DNA from: Dioscorea cayenensis subsp. rotundata
Taxonomy: Eukaryota > Streptophyta > Magnoliopsida > Dioscoreales > Dioscoreaceae
Direction of reading: 5' to 3'
Assembly: GCF_009730915.1 (NCBI RefSeq)
Contig: NC_052481.1
Coordinates: 868,001-932,000 of the forward strand
Length of the DNA stretch: 64,000 nucleotides
The stretch's first letter is position 1; every line of letters begins with the position of its first letter. A model generated the notes under the pieces. That model was given only the letters and a program-made list of their open reading frames with translations, searched no databases and had not been told where the DNA came from. Both the position numbers and the translations under genes were made by a program. Below, piece by piece: positions 37,472-48,779 of this stretch.

Positions 37472-38498
37472 CCACACCATGGGACTAACAAGTGGTATCA
37501 TAGCCTAGGTTACCGTGTTCGCTTTGGTTTCAAATTAAGTCGGCAAGGTCCTAACAAGTTCCATTGATGGTCAGAAAAGAAAAAGCTTCCGTTACATGAC
37601 CACCGTTGCTCGATGGACCAAATTATCCATACTGGAAGGCATGTATGAAGGCTTTCATCAAATCTCTTGATAAGAGTGCATGGGCAGATGTGGAAGAAGG
37701 ATGGTCTCTCCCGATTGAAGTTGATGAAAACATGAATGAGACCATGAAGATAAAGAGCAACTAGAGTCCTGGAGATATGCTCAAAGCAAATGCTAATGTG
37801 AAAACACTCAATGCTATTTTTGGAGGAGTATATGAGAACCAGTTCAAATATATTGCAACATGTGAGTGTGCCAAGAATGCTTGGGACATTCTACAAAGAA
37901 TTCATGAAGGTACAAACTTGGTGAAAATCTCCAAGCTCCAGATGTTGTCAACTAGATTTGAGAATCTCAAGATGAGAGAAGAATAGACTATCACCATATT
38001 CAACAAAGAAGTCGATGGACATAGCAAATCAAGTATTTCAACTTGGTAAGAAGTATCTCGATAAAAAAACTTGTTCGGAAAAACTCTCAAGTCTCTTCCA
38101 AGAAGATTTGATGATAAAGTTGCTGTAATAGAAAAAGCAAGGGACATCACAACTATGAGACTTGATGAGTTGATGGGATCTCTACAAGCCTATGAGATGA
38201 ATCTGAATCCAAACAGAAGAGAAGAAGATATAGCTTTGAAAGTCTGAAAGCAACAAGGCCGACAGAGTTGCAATAGACTGCTAGATCAAGACAAAAAGAA
38301 GATGATGAAATTACCCGGTCTCGACCAGGGGAGCTATACAAGTATTTCGAGACAAAGTAAAAGATGTAACCAGCTATCATACTTCTTTTCCAGCCGTGAT
38401 AAAGAAAGTCAAGATTTTCGAAAATTTCAATACAGTTGCAAGTCCAGTTACAACCTCAGAAACAACACCATCCGTTGTGGTCGCCCCGGGGGGAATTA
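37472..38498 (+). pseudogene. Primer site and broken gag of the second copia element
   Basis: LTR end at 37490, then TGGTATCATAG (37493-37503), a one-base variant of the copia primer site. From about 37567 a plus-strand frame reads a copia gag of the DUF4219/UBN2 type (LLDGPNYPYWKACMKAFI, CECAKNAWDILQRIHEG, KISKLQMLSTRFENL) but is broken by stops near 37605, 37761, 37984 and later. Similarity fades near 38230 and the element seems truncated by about 38498. No pol and no second LTR follow. Confidence 0.8.
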
Positions 38499-38930
38499 GT
38501 TAAATTTTATCAATTTGCATATCAAAATAAATATTATACTTATATATTTAATGATTTAATTAAGAATAATATTAAAATTTTATTTATTTTAATTTTAACT
38601 TTTTAATAAATATTATACGGATCTCTTGATTCTTGGGAATAAAGGATGTGTTTTAGAAATTTTAGTTTATAAATGTCTTTAGGAATTTTAATTGTTTGTT
38701 TGCAACTTTACTTTCATAAATATATTGAACAAAAAGAAGAAAAAAAAATATGGCGCGGGATGAAGAAAAACAGAAAAACCGAGGTAGCGATTGTGGTATT
38801 TAGAATACCACCATTTGGGTATGGCGGGGCTAGGTGAGGTGCAAACACTGCTCCTCGGCCCGTCTCATTCTATTACAATCTAAATCACAAACTCAAATTA
38901 AGATTCAATAAAAGCATTGATAGACAAAAT
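38499..38930. other. Spacer between the copia remnant and OMT2 3' repeats
   Basis: AT-rich. No gene or named element seen. Confidence 0.5.
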
Positions 38931-39136
38931 ATAATAACTATTTATTTATAAAGTAAACCAACAAGTCAAAAACACCGGCTAAACTAAAATAAGGTTTCAG
39001 ACTCAACAAAGACATGGACAGACAAAATATAAAAACTATTTTATTCATAGAGTAAATCAATAAGCCAAACACCGGCTAAACTAAAATAAGATTTAAGACT
39101 CAACAAAGACATAGACAGGCATAATATAAAAACTAT
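38931..39136 (-). repeat. Tandem copies of the OMT2 last-exon end
   Basis: The block containing the last coding bases of OMT2 (caataagccaaagaccgg at 39151) recurs at 39058 and 38959, 93 and 99 bp away. The copy at 39058 reads on the minus strand YFSLAGVWLIDLLYE, plainly the family C-terminus (OMT2: [13 protein letters not shown]). They lie past the OMT2 stop and are not joined to any exon I can see. Confidence 0.8.
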
Positions 39137-42100
39137 TTATTTATAGAGTTCAATAAGCCAAAGACCGGTTAAACTGAACTTAGGTTTGATTGAAGAAAAA
39201 CCAATCTGTTTGGCCATTGATTCAAACTCTTGTGCAGTTCTTTCTTTACCGCCAGGATTAAATGCTAACATGGCCATATCCAAACTAGACAAATATTGTG
39301 TTATATTTGTGTTATCAGGAGTCGTCGGACGTATGTATTCTACCGATATCAATTTTCCATTTTTAGGCAGAGTTTTCCAGCAATTTTTCAGTATTTTAAG
39401 TCCATCCTCATCACTCCAATCATGTAGAACACACTGAAAAATTCAACACATTATTAATATTTATTTATATTAATAATAAAGAACATAAACTTACTTGGTT
39501 AATTAAATATACATGTTAAATAATTTAATGTATACAAGATACAAAAGATAAGGGTTTTCCATACACTTCCAAGCTCAAATTATTACTAATGTTTGTTTGT
39601 TAACATATTATTATACAGAAATACTAATTCAAGCAAGTTTTAAATCAAAACATGTACAAATATTCTGATAGATTTCATAATTTATAGAACAAGAACATTA
39701 ATTAATATTATTTTACAAATTAATTGAAATTAGTCTTGTTTTTACTAATCATATAACATAATCTTGTTTTCAGTTTTTTTTTAATTTATATATTTATTAT
39801 TATAACAGTGCATAGTTGTAAATTAATATTAATATACCCAGTCAGAAATATCCATATTCCTATAAAATACTTAAATACATATATGTATCCATGTACCCAT
39901 GTGATATTTTCTTTTTCTTTTATGATGCAGAAACAAAGAGAAAGAGAGCCACACCTTCATCAAAATGGCATCTCCCTTTGGAATACTATTAAACATATCT
40001 CCACCAACGTGCTCCACACCTTTGTCAAAACACATAACAAACAAAAACCATTTAAAACTTTTTTTTTCACAATGCAAACAAATCACCTTAAATATATACA
40101 GTTTTTATTAGTACACCTCAACTATGTATTAAAAAGGATTTGACCTCTTACATTAAAATCAAGTGCCTTAAAACATTTAAAATAGATTCCTACAAAATTT
40201 TATATATCCAATAAATCTCTATTTTTCAAACAAAATGTTGAAGGCATCCATATATAATTTTTTAAAATTAGTATTTTACTCTTACATAATTTTATTTAAA
40301 ATTTTCATCCACTCTTTCGAGTGACAAGTTCACCCTCATTTTGGGAGCCTGCTCAACCATCCTTCACTTCTCTAGTGGATTTTTCAAAACCAAACAGTTT
40401 CATTAAACCACTAAATTAAAGAGACCATTTGGGGTCACCCCAACCTTAATAAACCATTATGGGATTGCACAAACTCATCAAAACCTGATTAAGGTGAGCT
40501 CGGGTGAAATAGTGAAGAAGATAAGTAAGAATTAAATTATAATTTCAAAATAATTATTTAATAAAAAATAAATTACGAGGGTCCTATACGAGGTCCAGGA
40601 CTTCTAGCTAGGCGTTTCTAAGTCCATTCTCATATTTTTACCACAAGTTGTAATTTCACTATTTATTCAAAAAGTCAAAGAGATGCATGTGTCTAAACAT
40701 TCAATTGATATATACAGATAAATATTTGCTTCATGGGATTGTACAAAACAAACTTAAAGATTCGGGGAAAAAAACTTGAAAGCATTAATAACACACACTC
40801 GCCCACACGCTCATATATATAATAAATATTAAAAAGATAATTAATCTATTGGTAACGGAATCTTTTTTAAGGGCCATTTAATAAAATGATCCTCCTTTTT
40901 TTTAATTAAACCAAATGGCCCTAGGGCCATTTTAATTGTCAAAACGGCCCTAGGACCATCACATCACCCACATGGGTGATGTGATATACTCGACCCAGGT
41001 GGTGAGTCGGTACCGGTCAGTACGATGGTACATGGCATTTTTTAAAAATCCCTCATTTTAACCTCGAATTGTTTTAATCGATAAGTTGAGCTTTATTTCG
41101 AGTTTTTCGATCAAAATTTTTTTAAAAATTTATTAAACTTTTAAATAATTTTTTAAAAAAATATAAGTGTGTTTTTTTAATTTAAATCCCTTATTTCTTT
41201 TATAATTAACAAATTATCTTTTCCTTTTGATTATTTAACCCAAATTTTATTTAAAAAAAATATGTATTTTTTTAATTTATTAAAAAAAATTAATTTTAAA
41301 GAATATATTTGAATATGAAAACACAAATTTTAAAATTTTAACTTTTAAAATTATTAAACCTTTAATGAAACAACTTTTTAAGCAATATATAAGTGTGGTT
41401 TTTATTTGTATTATAATTAACAAAAACTCTTTGATTACTTAACCCAAATTTTGCTTAAAAAAATAATGTAATTTTTTTAATTTATTAAAAAATTAATTTA
41501 AATAATATATTTGAATATGAAAACACAAATTTATTTTTTAATTAAATCGTTAAATCCAAATTTTGCTTAAAAAAATAATGTAATTTTTTAAATTTATTAA
41601 AAAATTAATTTAAACACATTGGATTCTTCATACACCTAATTATAAAGGGTTTTGCTTAGATTACACCCTTTCCATTATCTAAGCAAAACCCTTTATAATT
41701 AGGTGTATGAAGAATCCAATGTATTTAAATTAATTTTTTAATAAATTAAAAAAATTTCATTATTTTTTTAAGCAAAATTTGGGTTAAGTAATCAAAGAGT
41801 TTTTATTAATTATAATACAAATAAAAAGCCACACTTATATATTGCTTAAAAAGTTGTTTCATTAAAGATTTAATAATTTTAAAAGTTAAAATTTTAAAAT
41901 TTGTGTTTTCATATTCAAATATATTCTTTAAAATTAATTTTTTTAACAAATTAAAAAAATACATATTTTTTCAAATAAAATTTGGGTTAAATAATCAAAG
42001 GGAAAAGATAATTTGTTAATTATAAAAGAAATAAGGGATTTAAATTAAAAAACACACTTATATATTTTTAAAAAAATTATTTAAAAGTTTAATAAATTTT

Positions 42101-43330
42101 AAAATTTTAATAATTTTTTTTAAAAAAATTTTGGTCAAAAAAACCCAAGAATAACCCAACTTATTGATTAGAAAACAATTCAGGGGTTAAAATGAAAAAA
42201 AATCAGGATTTTTTATTTAAAAATGCAACATCAGTAGCTCGGGTCAAGATATCATATTACCGCATGGGTGATGTGATGGTCCCAATGCTTATTTTGATAA
42301 TTAAAATGGCCCTAGGGCCATTTGGTTTAATTAAAAAAAAAAAAAGGGTCATTTTATTAAATGGTCCAACTAATGTTGAATGTCTATAGCCTTCTAATAT
42401 AGGGGGAGTCAACTCAAGTAAAGTGAGAATAGATGAATAGATTAACTTTCCATGTACATATCCTTTAATATTGGTAACAAATATAATAAAAGATAATAAT
42501 TAAGAATATATATATATACACATTATATGTAATTAAAACAAACATGAAACTGAATAGATATATATGTATATATATATATCAGGGAGGGAGAGAGAAATAC
42601 CAGGAATAAGTGGGGCTTCAGAGATAACATGAGGGAGATCAAAATTAATATGCTTATGCTTAGCAACAACCTGAGCAAGAGTATTACCAACACCACCACC
42701 AACATCAACAAGCACCTTCACATCATCAAACCCTCTATACTTCTCCAGAATCCTCTTCATTATGATGCCTGAATGGTTCTTCATGGCTTCATTGAAGACC
42801 TTGTTGAACCTTGGATCAGTGCCATGGTACTCAAACGAAGTCATGCCGTGAGCCATGTTGAAGGGTATCCCTCCATTAAGGACAGCATCCTTAAGATAGT
42901 CCCAGCTTTCCATTAGGACCTTGTCTTGGTTCATCAGGCCTAGAGTGGATAGAGTGAAACCATCTTCGTTTTGGGCGAGGTATTTGACGGCGGGGGCGGC
43001 GGCGTAGAGGTGGGTGGTGGCGCCGGAGATGGGGTCGGTGGAGAGAGAGCAGGTGAAGATGGAGTAGCTGGATAGGAGACGGAGGATGCGGTCAAGCATG
43101 ATTGGGGTTGAAGGAGTGGAGGAAGGGAGGAGGGTGGTGATTTCGGTGGCTGAGATGGGGTTGGGTGAGGCGGCGGAGATGATGTTGAAGAGGTTGAGTT
43201 CGAAGGCTGTTTTGAAGGTCATGGGGAGGATGTAGGAGTTGACGAGCTGCAGGGCTTGGAGCAATGCATGCTCGTCGGTACCTTCAGAGACGGTGTTGTT
43301 GACGATGGCATCACTGGAAAAGGAGGCCAT
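39137..43330 (-). CDS. OMT2: caffeic-acid-type O-methyltransferase, intact
   Basis: SAM-dependent O-methyltransferase of the plant COMT family, a cytosolic dimer that methylates phenolic hydroxyls. Exons 43330-42601 (730 bp), 40019-39955 (65 bp) and 39433-39137 (297 bp) all have GT..AG edges and join to 363 residues, the usual length. An N-terminal dimerisation region ([20 protein letters not shown]) is followed by the SAM loop [11 protein letters not shown] (207-217), HVGGDMF, and LHDWSDE. Counting from the ATG, the catalytic residues fall at H269, E297 and E329, the alfalfa COMT numbers. The true substrate (caffeate, flavonoid, stilbene or other) cannot be read. The first exon is GC-rich unlike its surroundings. 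A 2.6-kb first intron holds a fold-back element. It is the only intact member of the cluster. Confidence 0.93.
40022..42598 (-). other. Intron 1 of OMT2
   Basis: Donor GT at 42599-42600, acceptor AG at 40020-40021. Outside the fold-back element it is AT-rich; 42480-42600 carries short (TA)n runs. Confidence 0.8.
40871..42366. mobile_element. Fold-back element in OMT2 intron 1, two arms of about 700-800 bp
   Basis: Almost the whole 1.5 kb is one inverted repeat centred near 41669: outer ends gggccatttaataaaatga and its mirror near 42340-42366, and a perfect 44-bp inner stem (41617-41660 with 41678-41721) around a 17-bp loop. The left arm has about 100 bp the right lacks (41000-41040 region). 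No protein. Long-armed inverted repeats with no gene suggest a fold-back or Mutator-like non-autonomous element; I saw no clear target duplication. It is absent from the matching intron of OMT3. Confidence 0.8.
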
Positions 43331-43398
43331 GATGGTGATGATGGCGGAGGTGGAGATGATGGTGGTGGTGGTGGAGGGAGTGAAGAGATGAAGGGTTG

Positions 43399-43406
43399 AT
43401 TTATAA
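43399..43406 (-). promoter_or_regulatory. OMT2 TATA box
   Basis: TTATAAAT on the minus strand, about 70 bp upstream of the ATG. The same site precedes OMT3. Between it and the ATG lies a (GGT)n/(CCA)n leader repeat at about 43359-43377. Confidence 0.65.
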
Positions 43407-44156
43407 TGGGAGGGTTGTGAGTGAAGAGAGGAGAAAGTCTTATGCAAAGCAAAAACACATGGGTTGAGTTTGATTATTCCATCCCTAGACCATTTAATTT
43501 GTTATATTTATTAAACTTTCCACAAAATAACAGTAAGAGAATGTTAAAATACTCCTGAGATTTACATACTATTCAAATAATATGATGTAACGTTCTGTAT
43601 TAAGATAACCATGCAATGGAGGAATGTCGTGAGCTCTGACCCTATCTGCATGAGACAATGAAGACCTTTCTAAACACGCAAGTGTAACAGAAGACATGTG
43701 GCATATATGAGAGAAGCAAATACACATTACAAGGGGTTTGTTGGGTCAAGGTGTAAGCATAAAAAAAGACTAGAGGTAGGCAAGAAGTCAAGCGTGGCTG
43801 GCTGCTCGCTCTTGGAGGAAACCAGAAGGTTTAGCAAGGCGTCTAGATCGGGTTGGCCGTGGACAAGCTGCTGTGAGCAGAGGTGGGAACGGGCCAATTA
43901 ACCGGGTCAAGCGGGTCAGACCTGACGGCTCCAGTTCATCAGTAGCTAGACTCGGAATCAGTTTTTTTGACCCACCGGATCCAGTTCATCAATAGCCGGA
44001 CTTGGAACCGGTCTGTGCTTCAGAAAAGACCCGCCAGGCTAGGTTGACCCGGCTGAACCCCAAGTCCGGTTCACTCATAGAATGAACCGGACCCGGCCCG
44101 GTTATCACAGACTCGTCAGGTCGGGCCAGGCCCATTTGGCCCGACAGATTTTTACA

Positions 44157-44206
<50 letters not shown>

Positions 44207-44350
44207 CTTAAATAATACTTTATTATTAAATTGAAATTTTTTTTTTTAAGTCAAAGTTGTTAAACTTTCAAAAAGTCAAATCACCTATGAGGGATTATCA
44301 CATTAACCAATTGGCCTACAAATCTTTCTTGTCTTTGTATAATACTATGT

Positions 44351-45464
44351 TTGGATTGAGGGCCGGCGAGGGAAAGTAAAGTGAAGATTTTGGGGGGTCA
44401 GAGTCGGCCCTTCCCTCATTTGGATAAATGTTTTTAATTTAATGAAGGGAAAGGAATGGTTAACTCTGACCCTCCGAAAACCTCTTATTCCTGGTCTCCG
44501 GATTTGGGGTACCAGGGAAGGGAGAACCTCGTAAAGATTTTAAAATTTTTAAAAGACCTCATTACCCTTAATTTTTTAAATTAATTATATAACACAACTT
44601 CGTAAGTAATTTTTTCTTTAATAATAAAAGTATAATTGGTAAATCATATTATTATATATCCTTTCCTTTCCTTTCCTTTCCGTTATTAAACAAGGTTTAT
44701 TAGAGAACTCTCCTTTTCTTTCTCTCCATAAAATTTGTCTATCCAAACGTGAGTCAGTGGTGGATCCAGGATTTCTACACTATGGGGTCCATATATGTAT
44801 ATCAATGGTTTTTTTCGTGCAAATAATTAATTGTATAATAATCATATCTATTATTCGATTAAATAGAAATTTGTGTTCATGTTTTGAAAAATAATATTAA
44901 AATAATACTAAACTACATATTTTTATAAATAGAAGTCATAATTAATAGACAAGAAGATAAAATTGTAGAATTGAACCATGTCAATATATTGCAACAAAAA
45001 AAACCATTAATTAATAGCATGAATAACTAGATAAAAACACACATATATATAGACTATGCCCTATAGATGAAAATTGAGAAGAAAGATGTTAGATGCGACA
45101 GATGCCAATTGTTTGGAAAATAGAGGTGCTGGTGGTTAAAACTAGGGCATACTAATAATTAAGCTTTTGAGAGAGTAAAAAAAGTTGAAAAAAAAAATAA
45201 TAAATAATAAAATCATTAAAATACTCACTTAAAAATTAAAATGGGGTCCACACAGAATTATTATGGGTCTAATTGATGCCATATATGATATATACATACA
45301 TATTAGTATATAAGGTAATTTTTTTTAAAAAAAAAGTGAGGATCATGGACCCCACTTCTCTTAATGTAGATCTGCCTATAATGAGAGTTGAACCCGTCCT
45401 TTCCTTTCCCTCACTTTCCCTCCCCTTACCTCCCCTTACTTTCCCTTCGACTTTTGAATCCAAA
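44351..45464. mobile_element. Nested hAT-type MITE, 1114 bp
   Basis: Perfect 8-bp duplication tactatgt on both sides (44343-44350 and 45465-45472) and short inverted ends TTGGATT / TTTGGATT. The sibling element at 53601-56236 has sequence continuous across this point (near 56105-56130), serving as the empty site. No coding content. Confidence 0.75.
44755..45390. mobile_element. Possible third-level insertion within the nested MITE
   Basis: An inverted pair of about 30 bp marks the ends: ggatttctacactatggggtcc at left (written here only to 22 positions, 44770-44791) and its imperfect mirror around 45347-45385 (ggaccccacttctc). The interior is AT-rich. Similar GTGGATCCAGGATTT-like ends are common in plant DNA elements. 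Target duplication not found. Confidence 0.35.
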
Positions 45465-46528
45465 TACTATGTAAAACATAAATAAATATAAAGAAGTTGC
45501 AAAATATTTTTTTTAAATTTAATCCCAAACAACAAAAAATTTAAAATAATTTAAAATAACTTAAAAATTTTGGGACATATCAAAAAAATTTTAAAAAGGA
45601 TAAAAAAAAGTTACATTTGAATTTGTTTATCTATCAAATTAAATTATTAGAACACTTTTTTAAGTGCAAAAAAAATTAAATTTCAAGTAGTAATTTTATT
45701 TTAAATTGAAGTTATCATCAACTTATTTATTATTCATTACAATTAGGTTGGATCTCAGATTTCACTTTGGTCTCGAACTATAGGGTTATTATTATTGTTA
45801 TTGTTGTTGTTGTTGTGCTCATTATGTTGTCATTGAAAAAAGTTACTAATCAAAATAATATGGTGTTAACCATTATTCAAAGATTTTTTTTTTACTAATA
45901 TATTTTTTTTATAAATTGATATACATAATTTAAAAACAATTTTTATTTTATTTTATTTTTTATTTCATAAATTGAAACAAAATAATCTAATATATATGTG
46001 ACAAATAAGAGTGCCCCTATTTAATATAATTTAAGAGTGTATATGTGTAAGGACTTAGTGCTTATGAGCCAAAAGGCGATTAACAAAATAATTATTTTTA
46101 AAAAAATATTTATGAAAATTTATTGTTTGGTACTTTGATATTTTACAAATTGATTTATATATTTTTTTAATTTATTATTTGATCTCTTATTTTTTATAAA
46201 TTAAATATATATATAGTAAAAAAAATAATTTTAAAAAATATTTGTGAAAGTGTAATCCCATAGTTTAAGTTGTCTCCCAATAAAATATCCTACATCTATT
46301 TATATATAGTCTTTTCCAATAATATATTAGTAATAAATTGTAGCGGTTAGGTTTTTGCTCGTGGTTTTGACCTGGTCAACCCGTCTGGTCACGGGTTCAG
46401 AAACCCCTGACCTGGGCCCGCTATAGTGTGGGCCGGTTACAGGTTACCGGCTGGCTCACAGGGTCAGCTGACCCGACAGATTTTCTCAAGCTGGTTGCGA
46501 ACGAGCCGGGCCACCGTGCCCCCCTCTA

Positions 46529-47584
46529 GCTGAGAGTTTGCTATCTTCCTTTCACAATTTCCTTTTATTTAATCACTTTGTGTAGGGTTTCTATAATGGG
46601 AAAAATATTATGGTTTTTATGATGTTATAGTTGTTGTTGTTCTTGATCTTATTATGGTTGTTATGTTTTGGTGGTAGTATTGTTATTTGGTTCTTTGAGA
46701 TTCCCATTGTGATATTGACTTTCTTTTTATTGTGTTTGGAATGAGCTTGTTTTAACGGACTAACGTTTGAAGCTAGGTCCGTTATACATGATATGGAAAT
46801 TTCACTTCTGAATTGGAATTTCTTCCTCTCATTAATATGCACTCTCTCTTTAGATAAACTACGTTAAATAAAATAGATAAAATTGAAAAAAAATCATAAT
46901 TAATACTTATAGAATTTTTAAAAAATTTAACTAATTTTAAAAAAAATTTAAGAAACACATAGTTTTGATTAAGTCAAGCATATATCTGTATATTATAAAA
47001 ATCTGGTTAGTAGAGAATTTTTTTAATATAAATTTATATTATTTTAATTTAAGTTAAAATTAATCAAATTAAGATTCCCGAGAGAATCATATCCCTTTAA
47101 CGACTCTCAATATTTTATCTAGACAAGTTTATAATTTGTGGCTCCTAAAAAACTAGTAGGTCAAGGACAAAAAAAAATTATATTTTAAACTTAATGTTTT
47201 AATGTTTTGGTTAATAACACCTACTTATTAATAAAAGTAATGCTATTTACATAGGCGGAGCCAGAAATTGCAGGGGGAGTGGGGCAGCAACAAATTTAAG
47301 GCATCAGATTCAACAGCATCAGAGTGAAAAGAGTACCTAATTTAGGGATGAAAGTGCTTATAATTCCAATCATATTATGAACAGACTAATATGTAACAAA
47401 AACAAGCACCTACCTCAGCTTTAAAATCCTTTGGGCACTCATCCTTGGCATTCTAAACTGTGTCAATCTCCTCACCGTTGAATACGGCATTGTACATCTA
47501 TTTAAATAGGCGAATTATCTTCCTGGAATCATTTCAAAATCAATAATTTTCAATTAAAAACATACACCAAAGATCATTCCTTCC
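46529..47584. other. Duplicated upstream spacer with exon-like remnants
   Basis: Shared with 62765-63835. Mostly AT-rich. An exon-like minus-strand frame at 47497-47414 (MYNAVFNGEEIDTV, stop, NAKDECPKDFKAE, followed by a GTAGGT donor) is kept in the duplicate with a stop at the same codon, so it looks like a pseudo-exon. I do not recognise the protein. Confidence 0.4.
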
Positions 47585-47591
47585 AATAAAG

Positions 47592-47773
47592 TATAAGGGG
47601 GAGGTCATGGGTTCAAATCCCTCCCCCGACAGTACTGTTCACCGTACTGTTTATATACTGTTCACCCGGGATTCTTATATTATTCTCATACTGTACATAT
47701 ACTGTACATCCGGGTTCCAGTACTGTTTATATTCATATAAAAAGGGCATTTGTCGTCTATTATTAAAAAAAAA
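47592..47773 (+). mobile_element. 5'-truncated tRNA-derived SINE
   Basis: Contains GGTTCAAATCC (about 47611-47621), an RNA polymerase III B box, then a tRNA-unrelated body with repeated tactgt motifs, and ends in TTA followed by an A-rich tail. A perfect 7-bp duplication aataaag flanks it (47585-47591 and 47774-47780). No A box fits in the 19 or so bases upstream, so it is 5' truncated. The matching spot in the other duplicate (about 63830) is empty. Confidence 0.85.
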
Positions 47774-47780
47774 AATAAAG

Positions 47781-48779
47781 CCTAACCTGTCTGTAATGAG
47801 AAATTCATGTATTGGTCTTAACAGATGAGAACAAAATCTTAGAGCTTCTATTTGCTGGTGTCAAGGGTCCTGAACGTAGACACGAACAATTGGGCTGGAA
47901 CCTTTTCTATCAAAGTTAAGAATAACACAATCCAAAAAGAAGGGCTTGTCATAAGTCATAAATACTAATATTATTTATGTGTACATGCAGTGAAATCCAT
48001 AATTTTAAAAAAATTATTTTGTTATATCTATTTTATATTGTGTTATATTTTAACAACAGTTTAGTGAGTGAGAATATGAAGATAAAATAGTTTTCTTTAT
48101 TAAATCATAAATATTATTAATTTCCTTCGTGTTTGTAAAAATACAATTTTTTTAGATAATGGCTTATAGATAATTATGTATCTTTATATATATATATATA
48201 TATATATATTAATTCGACCATTCTAACTTGAATGGATATAGATAAAAATCATAAAATTTAAACCATGCTTGTTTCTTATTATTATGATAAATTTAAACAA
48301 TAATTTAAATAATATTTAAATCTTTTTTTACTTGATATGTAATGTATTAAGCTATCACAAAATTTTTTATTTTGGTACATTAATTACACAACCACTATCA
48401 TTTTTTTTTTATAATAAAAATATATTTACTAATATATATATATATATATATATTCACTTTAGTCCTTCAATGATATTTGAGTTAAGTTAAAAACTAAAAT
48501 AATTTTGTGGGCTCATGTCTTCTTATCCAGCCTTTAATTACGATTAACCTGTTAAAACTCATGGATCACAAATAAAATTTTAATTATTTTCATATTTCAG
48601 ATGATTGTAGGTTCATGACTTCTATTAGGGGCAAGCCCCTAAAATTAATTACTCCAGACAATGTCGTAAGAACCTCAGATTAGGAAATAAGTGTAAATGA
48701 AAAATGACTGAGCAAACATAAAATTAATTTTTTTTATTAATTTCAAAGAGCATATGAGAATACAAAAGTATTAAGAGCA
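47781..48779. other. Spacer: end of copy A and AT-rich sequence
   Basis: 47870-47969 has another exon-like minus frame (FFLDCVILNFDRKG, IVRVYVQDP) that is shared with 63915-64000, where it differs by a whole codon. Beyond 47970 only AT-rich sequence with (TA)n runs (48190-48210, 48436-48452). Confidence 0.45.

Larger units (their letters stand above)
43878..46528. mobile_element. Non-autonomous hAT element, 2651 bp
   Basis: Ends CAGAGGTGGGAACGGGCC and, reverse-complemented, TAGAGGGGGGCACGGTGGCC, the nDart-like class of plant hAT termini. The 8-bp flanks gctgtgag (43870-43877) and gctgagag (46529-46536) match at seven positions. GC-rich subterminal blocks (ccgg/gggtc repeats) lie at each end; the interior is AT-rich and has no transposase. 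A sibling lies inverted at 53601-56236. A (TTA)n tract occupies 44158-44203. It has taken a further insertion at 44351. Confidence 0.85.
39739..47969. repeat. Segmental duplication, copy A (partner 57907-64000)
   Basis: Covers part of OMT2 intron 2, exons 2 and 1, the promoter and about 4.5 kb upstream. Collinear similarity with 57907-64000 runs to the window end. Copy A alone has the fold-back in intron 1 and the SINE at 47592; both copies carry the hAT element at the same place, so that insertion predates the duplication. Confidence 0.9.

Noticed and set aside
47605..47625. tRNA gene suggested by GGTTCAAATCC
   Set aside because: No A box, no cloverleaf, a 7-bp target duplication and an A-rich end: it is a SINE.
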